The notes under the pieces were generated by a model that was given only the letters and a program-made list of their open reading frames with translations, did no database searches and was not told where the DNA came from. Positions 33,813-42,316 of a stretch of 44,081 nt of DNA are shown here, in pieces (positions within the stretch are counted from its first letter, which is position 1; the number at the start of each line of letters is the position of its first letter). Location of the stretch: NCBI GenBank assembly GCA_949291455.1, contig CASEVQ010000006.1:1-44081 (forward strand). The letters run 5' to 3'. The stretch is from an uncultured bacterium (GTDB lineage Bacteria; Bacillota_I; Bacilli_A; RF39; UBA660). The translations under genes and the position numbers were made by a program.

Positions 33813-35216
33813 ATGATAGAAAAGTTAAAATCTAAATTTTCAAATTTTATTTGTTGTGTTTGTTTTTCTTCTTGCTTTTATGCGTTTATGTTGATTGAAT
33901 CATTTGTAAATGAACGTAGTGTTGAAATTATGGGTTGTAATATTGTAAATATGGTATATACATTAGGTCTTGTTTTTACAGGATTAGGCTTTTTATCCTT
34001 TTCATTTTTATGTAAAATTTATAAATCAGAAAAATTAAAAAAAATAATAATGCTTATTAATTGCCCACTAAGCCTTTTAGTAAATATTATATTAGCATTG
34101 TCTAACCAACCTATTGTTTTTTTAACAAGTTCAATATTAGCACTATTATTAATGGGTCACATAAGTTCATATGTATATTATATAATGGCAATAAATTTTA
34201 AAGATAGCAAATATACAGGAAGAGTAATTGGTATAGGAATGGGTATAGCAATTATTTTACAATATATTGTTCAAAATTTAATGCCACAATCAATTATATT
34301 TATAATAAGTATATTATTAAGTATTATATGTATTATATGCTATATACTTATAAATTCAAAAGATATAAACAATAAAAATGCAACTACAAATTTATTTAAT
34401 ATAAAAAACAATGATAAAATGATTAAAGCATTAATAATTGCAGTTATTTTAATGAGTCTTGTTGCGGGAATGATTGATAGTGTATTGACAACATTTAATG
34501 CTACAAAAGAATATGACATATATAATGGAGTAAGATTATTTTATGCATTAGGCTTAATTATTGCTGGATTTATTGCAGATACAAAAAGTAGAATATATTT
34601 ACCACTTGCAACACTTTGTGCAATATTACTATCATCAATTTGCATATTTTTCTTATCTGAAGAAATTAGTTATTTTGCGGGGACAGCATTAATGTATTTA
34701 TATAGTGGTTTTTATGTGATATTTTTTACTATAATGTTTCTTGATTTTGCTCCGAACAGTAAATGCCCTGAGTTATGGGCAAGTATGGGACGAATTATTC
34801 GTAGTTTTACAGTTGCAGCAACAATAATACCAGCGATAAAAATATATAATGTTGTAGGAAATATTGCATTAGCTACAATAAGTTGCTTACTATCAATTTT
34901 AATTATGCTTGTATTATTACCATTTATTAGTAAAACAGTTAATTATTCTAAACAAATAAATAAGCAATTTAACAAATTAGAAATGATACCACAAGAGAGG
35001 TTAAAATTATATGCTGAACATTGTTTACTTACACCTCGTGAAACAGAAGTATTAGAAAAACTACTTATGACTGATGATGATTTACAAGGAATTGCTGAAA
35101 GTTTATATATATCAAGAAGAATGGTTCAACGATATGTTACTTCGATTTATGAAAAAACCGACACTAAAACACGTCATGGATTATTTCAAAGTTACATTAA
35201 TTTTACGATAAATTAA
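33813..35216 (+). CDS. 12-helix membrane protein with C-terminal LuxR-type HTH
   Basis: A 467-residue regulator with about 12 membrane helices in an MFS-like arrangement (about residues 5-385), then a cytoplasmic LuxR/GerE HTH at 406-467 (LTPRETEVLEKLL, DDLQGIAESLYISRRMVQRYVTSIYEKTDTKTR). It would sense a ligand or envelope state in the membrane and bind DNA directly. This architecture is known mainly from Actinobacteria such as Eggerthella, so it is unusual beside low-GC core genes. ATG 33813 is chosen because GAGGGT lies at 33801-33806; the longer TTG start has none. A terminator separates it from the TPR operon, its probable target. Confidence 0.88.
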   Translation: MIEKLKSKFSNFICCVCFSSCFYAFMLIESFVNERSVEIMGCNIVNMVYTLGLVFTGLGFLSFSFLCKIYKSEKLKKIIMLINCPLSLLVNIILALSNQPIVFLTSSILALLLMGHISSYVYYIMAINFKDSKYTGRVIGIGMGIAIILQYIVQNLMPQSIIFIISILLSIICIICYILINSKDINNKNATTNLFNIKNNDKMIKALIIAVILMSLVAGMIDSVLTTFNATKEYDIYNGVRLFYALGLIIAGFIADTKSRIYLPLATLCAILLSSICIFFLSEEISYFAGTALMYLYSGFYVIFFTIMFLDFAPNSKCPELWASMGRIIRSFTVAATIIPAIKIYNVVGNIALATISCLLSILIMLVLLPFISKTVNYSKQINKQFNKLEMIPQERLKLYAEHCLLTPRETEVLEKLLMTDDDLQGIAESLYISRRMVQRYVTSIYEKTDTKTRHGLFQSYINFTIN

Positions 35217-35225
35217 TTTTAAAAG

Positions 35226-35251
35226 ATGATAAAAATGTTATCATTTTTTTA
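35226..35251 (+). terminator. terminator after the LuxR-type gene
   Basis: ATGATAA (35226-35232) and TTATCAT (35238-35244) with a 5-nt loop are followed by seven T's. Confidence 0.85.
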
Positions 35252-35370
35252 TATAAAATAATTATTCTAGAAACTTTTTTATCATTTAATTAAAAATTGG
35301 CACACATACGAACTATACAAGCACTATTTTTTTTAATATAATTTACTAAAAAGCAAAAGGAGGAGCACAC

Positions 35371-37842
35371 ATGAAAAAGCTTCTTTCGTTTTTCAACTAC
35401 AAGGGAGGGTTATGGTTATATATATCCTTATTTGGATTAACAGTATGTCCCACTATAATTTCAGCACTTGTAGTAATTATTAAAGGATCACTTTTAGGTG
35501 AAATAGGAATTTTCTTTACACAATTACTAGGTTTATTAATTGGTTGGATACTTTTTAGTATTGCATTAGGATTTTCTTTAAATAAAGATTATACTTATAA
35601 AAAAGGATTACAACAATTACCAAAGCAATTATTAAATGGAGTTTTACCAATACTTGCAATTTATATAATGATTGAATGGTTATTTACAATGTCTTTATCA
35701 CAAATGCCGTTGTCGGTATATATATTTGTATCATTTATTGAAACATTATTATTTATACCAGTTATCTATCGACTTGCTCTTTCTTCGAAATTAAATGAAG
35801 AAGACTTATTTTTAAAAGACTCAGCAATGTCATTTTTAATACACCATATAAAATTAAGTTTAATATCAATCATTTGTTATTTTATATCAAAACAAGTCGG
35901 TGCATTATTATCCAATTGGTTATTTAACATGGAAATATTTATTCCCTTATCTAGACAGTTTATAATAAATATATTTATTGTTGCTATACAATGGTTAATA
36001 TTACTTCCGGTTTTTAAATTAGCAATAAAAGAAATTGCTGAACCAACAGATAAATTAAAAAGAAAAGTTAAAAAGGAAAAAACTAAACATAATCTTATTA
36101 AAAATCAAAAAGATAAGGAATACAAAAACCAAGACTTTAAAGAAAAACGTATTAAACCAGGATTAGTAGTAGATTCAATATATTTTGTTATTTTCGTTGG
36201 ATTTATGATTACTTGCATTTACAATATTCACACTAATCCTAAAAATATAGATGGCTCAAATAGAGGATATTTAGCAATATCTTCAATAGATGATTGTATA
36301 GCAATTGGTGATGAGGCATTTGCTAACAATGATTATATAACTGCTTCAATATATTATGATTATGCTAAAACACTTGTTGCTGCATGGCAAGGATATCTTT
36401 ATGATGAAAATCTTTTACATGAAACATTAAATACCAATGAAACCGATGCGGAAATAATTTTGCTTTCGGCATTAGCAACAGATAATCCAGAAGGCTATAT
36501 AAAACATTTTATTAATAAAGAAGTTGATACAGATTATTTACTTGAAGCTTTAATTTCATTTGAAGGCGTTAAAGATAAACGCAAAGCGTTACATCAATTA
36601 GTAAGTCGTGGTATACTTCAAAAACGTTTTGTATTTCCAAATACTTTGAGTGAAAAAGAAATTGCTGATTTAGAAAAAGCAATAACTATAGCGGATCGTT
36701 TAGTAGAAAGACGTAGTATAGTTGAAGCATATTATTATTTATTACGAGAAGGAAATACTAGTACAAAAGCAGTTCAAATAGCATGTGATCTTGCCAATAA
36801 ATATCCTGATGATTTTTATTTACAAACCTATGCAACTGAGATTATGTGGTACACTACTGAAGCAGGTGGAAATTATATAGATGAAGATATATTAAATAGA
36901 TTTGCTCAAATGATTACACAAAATACTACTGAAGAGGAAACCGATAAGATTTTGGCTGTAAAATTATTTATTTCAAGAATATATATGAATACTTCGAAAA
37001 GTAAAAAAGCCCTTGAATTTTTTGATAGTTTTTTCCCTGAAGTTACCAACTTTGAAGCAGATATGATTAAAATATCTTTACTACACAATGACAGACAATA
37101 TGATAAAGCATTAGACTTTGCTCAAGAATATGCTAAAAAAAATCCTGATGATGTGGCAAACAACAGTTATCTTGCAATTGGAATGTTACCTCGTGATGCT
37201 GATGTAGCAATTGAAAGTGCTTTAAGATTAGCAAACACAATTAAAACATCTAAAGATGCAGAAGAAATTGCAGAAGCTGATGCAGGAATTGGAGTATTTC
37301 TTGAATATATATTTGGTTATTACAATGCTCCAAATTCTCAATTTTGTGGATACAAAGAATTTTATTCATCGAAATTTAGTGAAGAGCAAAAACAAAAATT
37401 ACAAGATGATTTGATAATTGGTACATATCTTAAATTTAGAGCATCTAAAGATTATAATGAAGGTATTCAAATGATAAGTGAAATCATTGATAAATATAAA
37501 AATGTTCCATATGCTCTTTATGAAAGAGGGTATTATGAAAATAAATTATCTCAATATTCTGAAGCATTAGATGATTTAAAGAAAAGTTTAGAATTAGATC
37601 CTTTAAATGCTTTTGCATACATAGAACTTGCTGAAGCATATGAAGGAGTAGGAGATTATACTAGTTCATTAAAAGCAATTGAAAAAATGGATTTAGTACT
37701 TGATGAATTAAATTATTCACCTACGATAAATGAACGGGGAATTGCTGTATATATAAGTGTATTTTTAAATAACACCAAACATGCTATGTATGAAGAACGC
37801 ACGGATTCTCTTTTGAACAATAATGATCAAGGAGGTAAGTGA
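35371..37842 (+). CDS. membrane protein with large TPR region
   Basis: An 823-residue protein. The first 215 residues hold about five membrane helices. A charged linker (about 225-260) and another helix (about 268-287) follow. The rest is a long tetratricopeptide-like helical repeat region, clearest at 700-790 (PYALYERGYYENKLSQYSEALDDLKKSLELDPLNAFAYIELAEAYEGVGDYTSSLKAIEK). The TPR part would lie on the outer face if helix counts are right, presenting a binding surface. AAGGAGG precedes the ATG. Its stop is directly ahead of the next TPR gene. Function unknown. Confidence 0.8.
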   Translation: MKKLLSFFNYKGGLWLYISLFGLTVCPTIISALVVIIKGSLLGEIGIFFTQLLGLLIGWILFSIALGFSLNKDYTYKKGLQQLPKQLLNGVLPILAIYIMIEWLFTMSLSQMPLSVYIFVSFIETLLFIPVIYRLALSSKLNEEDLFLKDSAMSFLIHHIKLSLISIICYFISKQVGALLSNWLFNMEIFIPLSRQFIINIFIVAIQWLILLPVFKLAIKEIAEPTDKLKRKVKKEKTKHNLIKNQKDKEYKNQDFKEKRIKPGLVVDSIYFVIFVGFMITCIYNIHTNPKNIDGSNRGYLAISSIDDCIAIGDEAFANNDYITASIYYDYAKTLVAAWQGYLYDENLLHETLNTNETDAEIILLSALATDNPEGYIKHFINKEVDTDYLLEALISFEGVKDKRKALHQLVSRGILQKRFVFPNTLSEKEIADLEKAITIADRLVERRSIVEAYYYLLREGNTSTKAVQIACDLANKYPDDFYLQTYATEIMWYTTEAGGNYIDEDILNRFAQMITQNTTEEETDKILAVKLFISRIYMNTSKSKKALEFFDSFFPEVTNFEADMIKISLLHNDRQYDKALDFAQEYAKKNPDDVANNSYLAIGMLPRDADVAIESALRLANTIKTSKDAEEIAEADAGIGVFLEYIFGYYNAPNSQFCGYKEFYSSKFSEEQKQKLQDDLIIGTYLKFRASKDYNEGIQMISEIIDKYKNVPYALYERGYYENKLSQYSEALDDLKKSLELDPLNAFAYIELAEAYEGVGDYTSSLKAIEKMDLVLDELNYSPTINERGIAVYISVFLNNTKHAMYEERTDSLLNNNDQGGK

Positions 37843-37843
37843 C

Positions 37844-38704
37844 ATGATAAAAAAAATAATTATAATTATTACGGCAATAAATTTTATATTTATATTAATA
37901 AATGGTTTTACATTATTTGAAGTTATAGGATTATTACTATTGGTAACATCATTTATAGGAATACAATTTTTTGTAAAAGGTTTTAATGGAAAAATGCCTC
38001 AATTTTGTTTAGGTGCATCTATAATAGCTTTGTTACTTTGTACTATTTTGGGAAACACATCAACATTAGTATTTAGTGATGCGGTAGATATAGACCAAGA
38101 AATATTAGAAGAATATTATGAAAAAAATCGTATTCCAGATGTTAAAACAATTGCTCAAATAGAAAATCTTATTGAAAATGAAAAATATGATGAAGCAAAA
38201 AATATTATAAATAAGTTACCATATTGTAATGAAAAAATAAAATTACAAGGAAAACTATTACTTGCTCAAGATGATAATTACAACGCCGCAAATATGCTAT
38301 CTCAAATAAAAAATAAAGACAAAGAAAGTTATGAAATGTTATTAAGAGCGAGATTATTTCAATACAAAGGTAAAGTAAATAATACGATTTGTGATATTGC
38401 CCAAGATGCAGCATATGATTATCCATTTGAACCATATTTTATGTATATGGCTGGTTACACATGTTATGAAACAGACAAATACATTCAAGCGGCATATTAT
38501 TTAGGAAAGACTTTGGAGATGGAACCAGATAATCCATATGCTAATTACTATTATGCTTTAACTGCTTATGTATTAGGTGATACTAATCAAAGTTTAGAAT
38601 ATCTTGATTATGCTTTAAAATGTGCCAAAAATGAAGGCGGCTATGAAGAACTTATTGACTCCATTTCAGAGTATAAAACTCTAATTAAGGAGGGTAAAGA
38701 ATGA
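37844..38704 (+). CDS. small membrane TPR protein
   Basis: A 286-residue protein from ATG 37844, chosen because AAGGAGG lies at 37829-37835; an earlier ATG at 37823 would include that site as coding sequence. Three membrane helices (about residues 3-85) precede a TPR-like domain (about 95-280: YAANMLSQIKNKDKESY, IQAAYYLGKTLEMEPDNPYANYYYALTAYVLGDTNQSLEYLDYALKCA). The start directly follows the stop of the larger TPR gene and the end overlaps the next gene by 4 nt, so the three are co-translated. It looks like a smaller relative of the 823-residue protein. Confidence 0.82.
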   Translation: MIKKIIIIITAINFIFILINGFTLFEVIGLLLLVTSFIGIQFFVKGFNGKMPQFCLGASIIALLLCTILGNTSTLVFSDAVDIDQEILEEYYEKNRIPDVKTIAQIENLIENEKYDEAKNIINKLPYCNEKIKLQGKLLLAQDDNYNAANMLSQIKNKDKESYEMLLRARLFQYKGKVNNTICDIAQDAAYDYPFEPYFMYMAGYTCYETDKYIQAAYYLGKTLEMEPDNPYANYYYALTAYVLGDTNQSLEYLDYALKCAKNEGGYEELIDSISEYKTLIKEGKE

Positions 38705-40311
38705 AAAATAAACTATTAAGAAAAAAAATAAGTTGTCTATTAGTTATTATTGCATCATTTAGTACTTTTTTCTTTTCAATAGCAAACGCCAATGCCCAAA
38801 CTTTAGGTAGTGCTCATAGAGATTTTGTAAATTCAACTAATTCAAATGTTGATGGACATACCGCATCTAGTCAATGGCGAGTTCATGATCGAGCTAACAC
38901 AGGAAATTTTGCAGAAGATTTAAAACAAGAATGGCAAAATTTATGTGATTCATTTAATTTTAAACCACGTGATAATTCTACATCTACTAATAATATGAAA
39001 CCAGTTGATGCAGTTAAACCATTTATTCAAAACAAAATAAAAGATGAAATTAAAAATACAAATTTAAATGATATAACAGATGCTATTAAAAATTTTGGTA
39101 GAAATTCTGATAGTCTAAAGGATGCAAGAGAAAATATAAGCCACGGTAATGAAATTAACTATAATAATCTAGTGGATAAGGCAAACAAATATATTAATAC
39201 AACAGAAAATATAGCTACCTTTACCAATTCAGAACACACTCATTCGTTTATGAGATGGACACATTATACTTTAAAAGGAATGGGACTTGGAACATCAAAT
39301 ATAAAACAAGCAAGTGCCGCGGATGCAGCAGTAAGTAATATGCTAGAACTTATGGGTAATGATGTATTTACCAATTATATGAATACTCACACCAATAAAC
39401 CTCTAGATCTTTTAGATGGAATAACAGAATATAGTGATAATATAGCTTATAAGATGATGTCAAACACATTTACACCGCAAGATATTGTAGGCCCCGACAA
39501 AGATGGAAGTCATGGAGCTTTAACGAGACCATTACCAACTATAAATGAACAAAACAATAAATTTTTACGAGAATTAAATATTATTAAAAAATTATCACAA
39601 GATATTTTTGATTACTTTACAAAAAATTTTATTAAAGATCTTAGTAAATTAGTTAACAAGTCATGGGATAGTTTATGGAAAAAGTTTTCTGATTTATTTA
39701 AAGCAGATACAAAAAAGAAAACCGGACCTGGTGATGCAAGAACACTTCCAGTTTTAGAAACGGCAATTAAACCAAATATTTATTTATATCCAATTGAAGA
39801 AGAAGAGATAATTGTTCGATTTAAAAATCCAGAATTGCTTGAAACTGTCATACCGGAATACAAAGATTTTTGGCATGCAACAGCAAAACCAAATGGAAAT
39901 CTTTTAATAGATGGAAAAAAATATGGATATTTATTCTATGAATCAGACACTTCAACATTACATATGCAAAAAGAAGAAGGTTGGATTATAAAACCAGAAA
40001 CAAAAAAAGAACAATTAACTGAAATTGCAACAAAATATAAATTTAACGAGCAAGAAACAAAAGACTTTGTTACCTTCTGGTGTACAAAGCTTGAAAATAA
40101 TGTATCATATGTTATGTATCCACAGCATACAGCAACAATAGATGCACTAATGCCTATGGAAATTACCCCAATACCTAATACCATTTTCCGAGTATGGTTC
40201 TTATTTGCTCCGGTATCTAGTGATTTAGGCACTTTTAAAGATCCAATAATTAGTCCGATAGAACGAAGTGGATTTACAGTAACAGAATGGGGTGGAATAG
40301 TTATGGATTAA
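38701..40311 (+). CDS. secreted protein with C-terminal KPNIYLYP-type domain
   Basis: A 536-residue secreted protein. An N-terminal signal peptide (about residues 1-32, basic start, ISCLLVIIASFSTFFFSIANA, ANA-Q cleavage) is followed by a helical, Asn/Asp-rich middle part (about 35-350) with a possible coil. The C-terminal domain (about 355-536) opens with AIKPNIYLYPIEEEEIIVRF and contains HATAKPNGNLLIDGKKYGYLFYES, FCTKLEN-like FWCTKLENNVSYVMYP and FTVTEWGGIVMD. This pattern recurs in surface and lipoprotein-like proteins of Firmicutes and Actinobacteria; its role is not known. It overlaps the TPR gene by 4 nt (ATGA). Confidence 0.8.
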   Translation: MKNKLLRKKISCLLVIIASFSTFFFSIANANAQTLGSAHRDFVNSTNSNVDGHTASSQWRVHDRANTGNFAEDLKQEWQNLCDSFNFKPRDNSTSTNNMKPVDAVKPFIQNKIKDEIKNTNLNDITDAIKNFGRNSDSLKDARENISHGNEINYNNLVDKANKYINTTENIATFTNSEHTHSFMRWTHYTLKGMGLGTSNIKQASAADAAVSNMLELMGNDVFTNYMNTHTNKPLDLLDGITEYSDNIAYKMMSNTFTPQDIVGPDKDGSHGALTRPLPTINEQNNKFLRELNIIKKLSQDIFDYFTKNFIKDLSKLVNKSWDSLWKKFSDLFKADTKKKTGPGDARTLPVLETAIKPNIYLYPIEEEEIIVRFKNPELLETVIPEYKDFWHATAKPNGNLLIDGKKYGYLFYESDTSTLHMQKEEGWIIKPETKKEQLTEIATKYKFNEQETKDFVTFWCTKLENNVSYVMYPQHTATIDALMPMEITPIPNTIFRVWFLFAPVSSDLGTFKDPIISPIERSGFTVTEWGGIVMD

Positions 40312-40400
40312 AAAATTAATATATAAATATATAATAGAGAATAACAAAAATGCTAATTAATAAATATCAAAAAAACAATTTAAAAGAGAGGAGATATATT

Positions 40401-41216
40401 ATGAAAAAAATAATGATTTTAACTCTAATGCTAGTAATGATGTTTTCGCTTACTGCATGTGGTAATAAAGAAAATCAAAACAATAATACAAATAATAATG
40501 AACAAAAAACAGTTACAGATTTAGGATTTAAAGATGCTAAAGCAATACAAAATTTTGTAGATAATTTTAACGATAAATATCCTGGATATTATGCATACAT
40601 GGTAGAAAGTGATGCGAACACTTTAGAAGGAACTACTTTTAGTAGTCAAGGATATTCAGTTTATCGTATATTAATATGGAGCGATAGAAATGCAGAAAAT
40701 AACAAAGATAGTCTAGGAGACTATAATGGAAATAGTCATTTTAATAACTTAAATATAAGACTTATATACAATCCTTCAGGACAATTAGTTTTGCTTAAAA
40801 CATTGTACTTAGTTAGCAATAGTGTGTCTTATTTTAAGAATGATGATCAAGCAACTTATGATGCTATGATGGCTGTTTTAAATGAACTTTTTTCAAAAAA
40901 TACTGAAGAACAAAATCAAAAAATTTATGAAAATTTAAGATTACCTAAAGTTGAGGCTATTGATAGTTTTGAACTTAAAAGTGACTATGTAAGCAAAGTT
41001 GATTTAGTGGAAGACTTTATGACGCATTGTGGATATAAAGTTGGAGATTCAGTAAGCACAATATTAGAATATGACTTTAATGGTGAAAATTATCGTTTAA
41101 TAGTAAATCCTCTTGGTTCATATTCAAATAGTGAATATGTTATCAATTGGGATATAGCTTTTGCAACACCTGATGACTTTTTAGCATATGAAGCGGCATT
41201 AACTATGCCATCTTAA
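40401..41216 (+). CDS. surface lipoprotein
   Basis: A 271-residue lipoprotein. ATG 40401 is chosen because GAGGAG lies at 40388-40393; the frame is also open from 40350. The signal peptide ends in the lipobox LTAC (Cys about residue 20) followed by an Asn/Lys/Gln linker. The mature part has repeats of aromatic residues (PGYYAYMVESD, GYSVYRILIWSD, LRLIYNPSG-like) that suggest beta structure, and two similar halves may exist. It is the last gene of the TPR/secreted-protein unit. Function unknown. Confidence 0.78.
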   Translation: MKKIMILTLMLVMMFSLTACGNKENQNNNTNNNEQKTVTDLGFKDAKAIQNFVDNFNDKYPGYYAYMVESDANTLEGTTFSSQGYSVYRILIWSDRNAENNKDSLGDYNGNSHFNNLNIRLIYNPSGQLVLLKTLYLVSNSVSYFKNDDQATYDAMMAVLNELFSKNTEEQNQKIYENLRLPKVEAIDSFELKSDYVSKVDLVEDFMTHCGYKVGDSVSTILEYDFNGENYRLIVNPLGSYSNSEYVINWDIAFATPDDFLAYEAALTMPS

Positions 41217-41480
41217 AATTAAAATATTAGTAGTTATACAAAAAGAAAAAATTTGGTATTTATTAAAATAAAATAAAGTGGCAGTTATGAAATTAAATGA
41301 TTAATTTAGTAATTGCCTTCTTTTACTGCATTAAATAAAAATATAATGACAAAAACTTATTATTAATACATAATAAAAAAAATCTAAAAATACAGTCAAT
41401 AAGTTTTTTATAATAATTCAAAATTATTAATTTATATAAATGTAATTATGTCAAAATGTATAATAATGTGAAAAAATAAA
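41217..41480. other. AT-rich gap after the lipoprotein gene
   Basis: No gene or strong hairpin is seen. The GC content is very low and stop codons are frequent in all frames. Confidence 0.5.
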
Positions 41481-41838
41481 TGATTATATGGAAACAATGA
41501 TGGCAGTTGAGGATAATAAATCAGATATACTGAATTTGTTCAATTATAACTGAAATTAATATAACATCAACGGATAATATTTATTATAATTTAGATAAAT
41601 TTATGGGAGAGCAGTTGATTCTTCATATTTATCAAGTGCAGTTGGCATAGTTAGAAATTATATGTTTGAAAAAGATCCTAATTTAAAAGATATTGCATCG
41701 TTAATAAATTCACTACCTGATAAAAATATCGAAACTTTCATTAAAATGTTAAATGATTTATCTAATGGAAATTTCTATGATATTTCTAAAATAGAAGATA
41801 TAGAACAATATGATAATTCAACACAATTTAAAAATTAA
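41481..41838 (+). pseudogene. decayed gene fragment
   Basis: Two coherent stretches in different frames: NITSTDNIYYNLDKFMGEQL (about 41561-41620) and, after a frame change, DSSYLSSAVGIVRNYMFEKD...LKDIASLINSLPDKNIETFIKML ending at TAA 41836-41838. An earlier piece, MAVEDNKSDILNLFNYN, ends at a stop near 41553. The pieces read as one degraded gene with a frameshift and a stop. The family is not recognised. Confidence 0.5.
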
Positions 41839-41870
41839 TTTGTTAATAGTTGTTGTATAAAAAAATATGA

Positions 41871-41951
41871 TATAATATTTATACCAAGTCAAATATTGGG
41901 CATTGGGGTTCTTAATTGTGGCATAATAGTCCAAAAGACCATTGTTGTTTG
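41871..41951 (+). other. decayed tRNA-Trp-like or att-like segment
   Basis: TATAAT (41871-41876) is followed 28 nt later by a segment that resembles a tRNA-Trp 5' half (GGGGTT..., TTAATTGTGGCATAA near a D arm) and then TCCAAAAGACC-ATTGTTGTTTG (41930-41951), which echoes TCCAAAACC-TTTGTTGTTTG at the left junction. It does not fold into a full tRNA. It may be the scar of an earlier integration at tRNA-Trp. Confidence 0.4.
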
Positions 41952-41964
41952 TTTGAGAGTGGTC

Positions 41965-42049
41965 TGGTGGCAATTATGGTGGCAAACCAATCCAATAAGC
42001 CCAAGTAAAATGATTTATTTATGTGTTTGTTATAAGTCGTTTTACTTGG
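41965..42049. repeat. right-end arm-type repeats and inverted repeat
   Basis: TGGTGGCAA occurs at 41965-41973 and 41977-41985 (12-bp period), matching 32918-32926 at the other end. CCAAGTAAAATGA (42001-42013) and TCGTTTTACTTGG (42037-42049) form an inverted repeat with one T-G pair and a 23-nt loop. Both fit an attachment-site region. Confidence 0.65.
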
Positions 42050-42090
42050 ATTTATGGGGGTTCAAGGTGTTTGGATGTGATTTAATAATT

Positions 42091-42136
42091 TCTCCAAAAC
42101 CTGATGTCGTGAGTTCAAGTCTTACATTCCCTGCCA
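42091..42136 (+). tRNA. tRNA-Trp, 3' part (split gene)
   Basis: Core TCTCCAAAACCT (42091-42102), then the remaining tRNA: variable region, T stem GTGAG-TTCAAGT-CTTAC, acceptor strand ATTCCCT (pairs perfectly with AGGGAAT at 32794-32800), G73 and CCA to 42136. It has no D arm of its own and cannot fold alone. Confidence 0.92.
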
Positions 42137-42146
42137 AAGAATGTTC

Positions 42147-42184
42147 GATTTTCCTTATAAATTTAATAGGAAAATCTTTTTTTT
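42147..42184 (+). terminator. terminator of the split tRNA-Trp
   Basis: GATTTTCCT (42147-42155) and AGGAAAATC (42168-42176) form a 9-bp stem followed by eight T's. It is similar to the terminator of the resident tRNA-Trp at 33113-33151. Confidence 0.88.
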
Positions 42185-42240
42185 AGAAAAAATATTCATT
42201 CAATAATATACATATATTTAATAAAAATTGCTATTGAAGA

Positions 42241-42269
42241 CTGATAAATTAATTTTTATCAGTTTTTTT
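42241..42269 (+). terminator. second hairpin terminator
   Basis: CTGATAAA (42241-42248) pairs with TTTATCAG (42255-42262) and seven T's follow. No gene is seen in 42185-42240, so this may be a back-up terminator or a remnant that shields the sigma-factor gene from upstream transcription. Confidence 0.8.
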
Positions 42270-42295
42270 GAAACTTTTTAGATAAAAGATACGAC
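42269..42295 (+). promoter_or_regulatory. ECF-type autoregulatory promoter
   Basis: TGAAAC (42269-42274) and CGAC (42292-42295) are separated by 17 bp. This matches the form of Gram-positive ECF sigma promoters (TGAAAC or TGTAAC, 16-17 bp, CGTC or CGAC) and lies directly before the ECF sigma gene. Confidence 0.7.
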
Positions 42296-42316
42296 TGTAA
42301 TAATGAGGTGAGCAAA

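Larger units (their letters stand above)
32824..42102. mobile_element. 9.3 kb insertion in tRNA-Trp, carrying its own tRNA-Trp
   Basis: Both junctions have TCTCCAAAACCT (32824-32835 and 42091-42102). Deleting one copy and the DNA between restores tRNA-Trp exactly. TGGTGGCAA occurs once inside the left end (32918-32926) and twice inside the right end (41965-41973 and 41977-41985), as expected for arm-type sites of a tyrosine integrase. No recombinase gene is present, so the element looks immobile or dependent on another one. Confidence 0.82.

Noticed and set aside
41896-42186. A 96-codon protein gene across the attachment region
   Set aside because: It overlaps the tRNA 3' part, the core, arm repeats and terminator, with no ribosome-binding site. 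The RNA/att reading explains the sequence.
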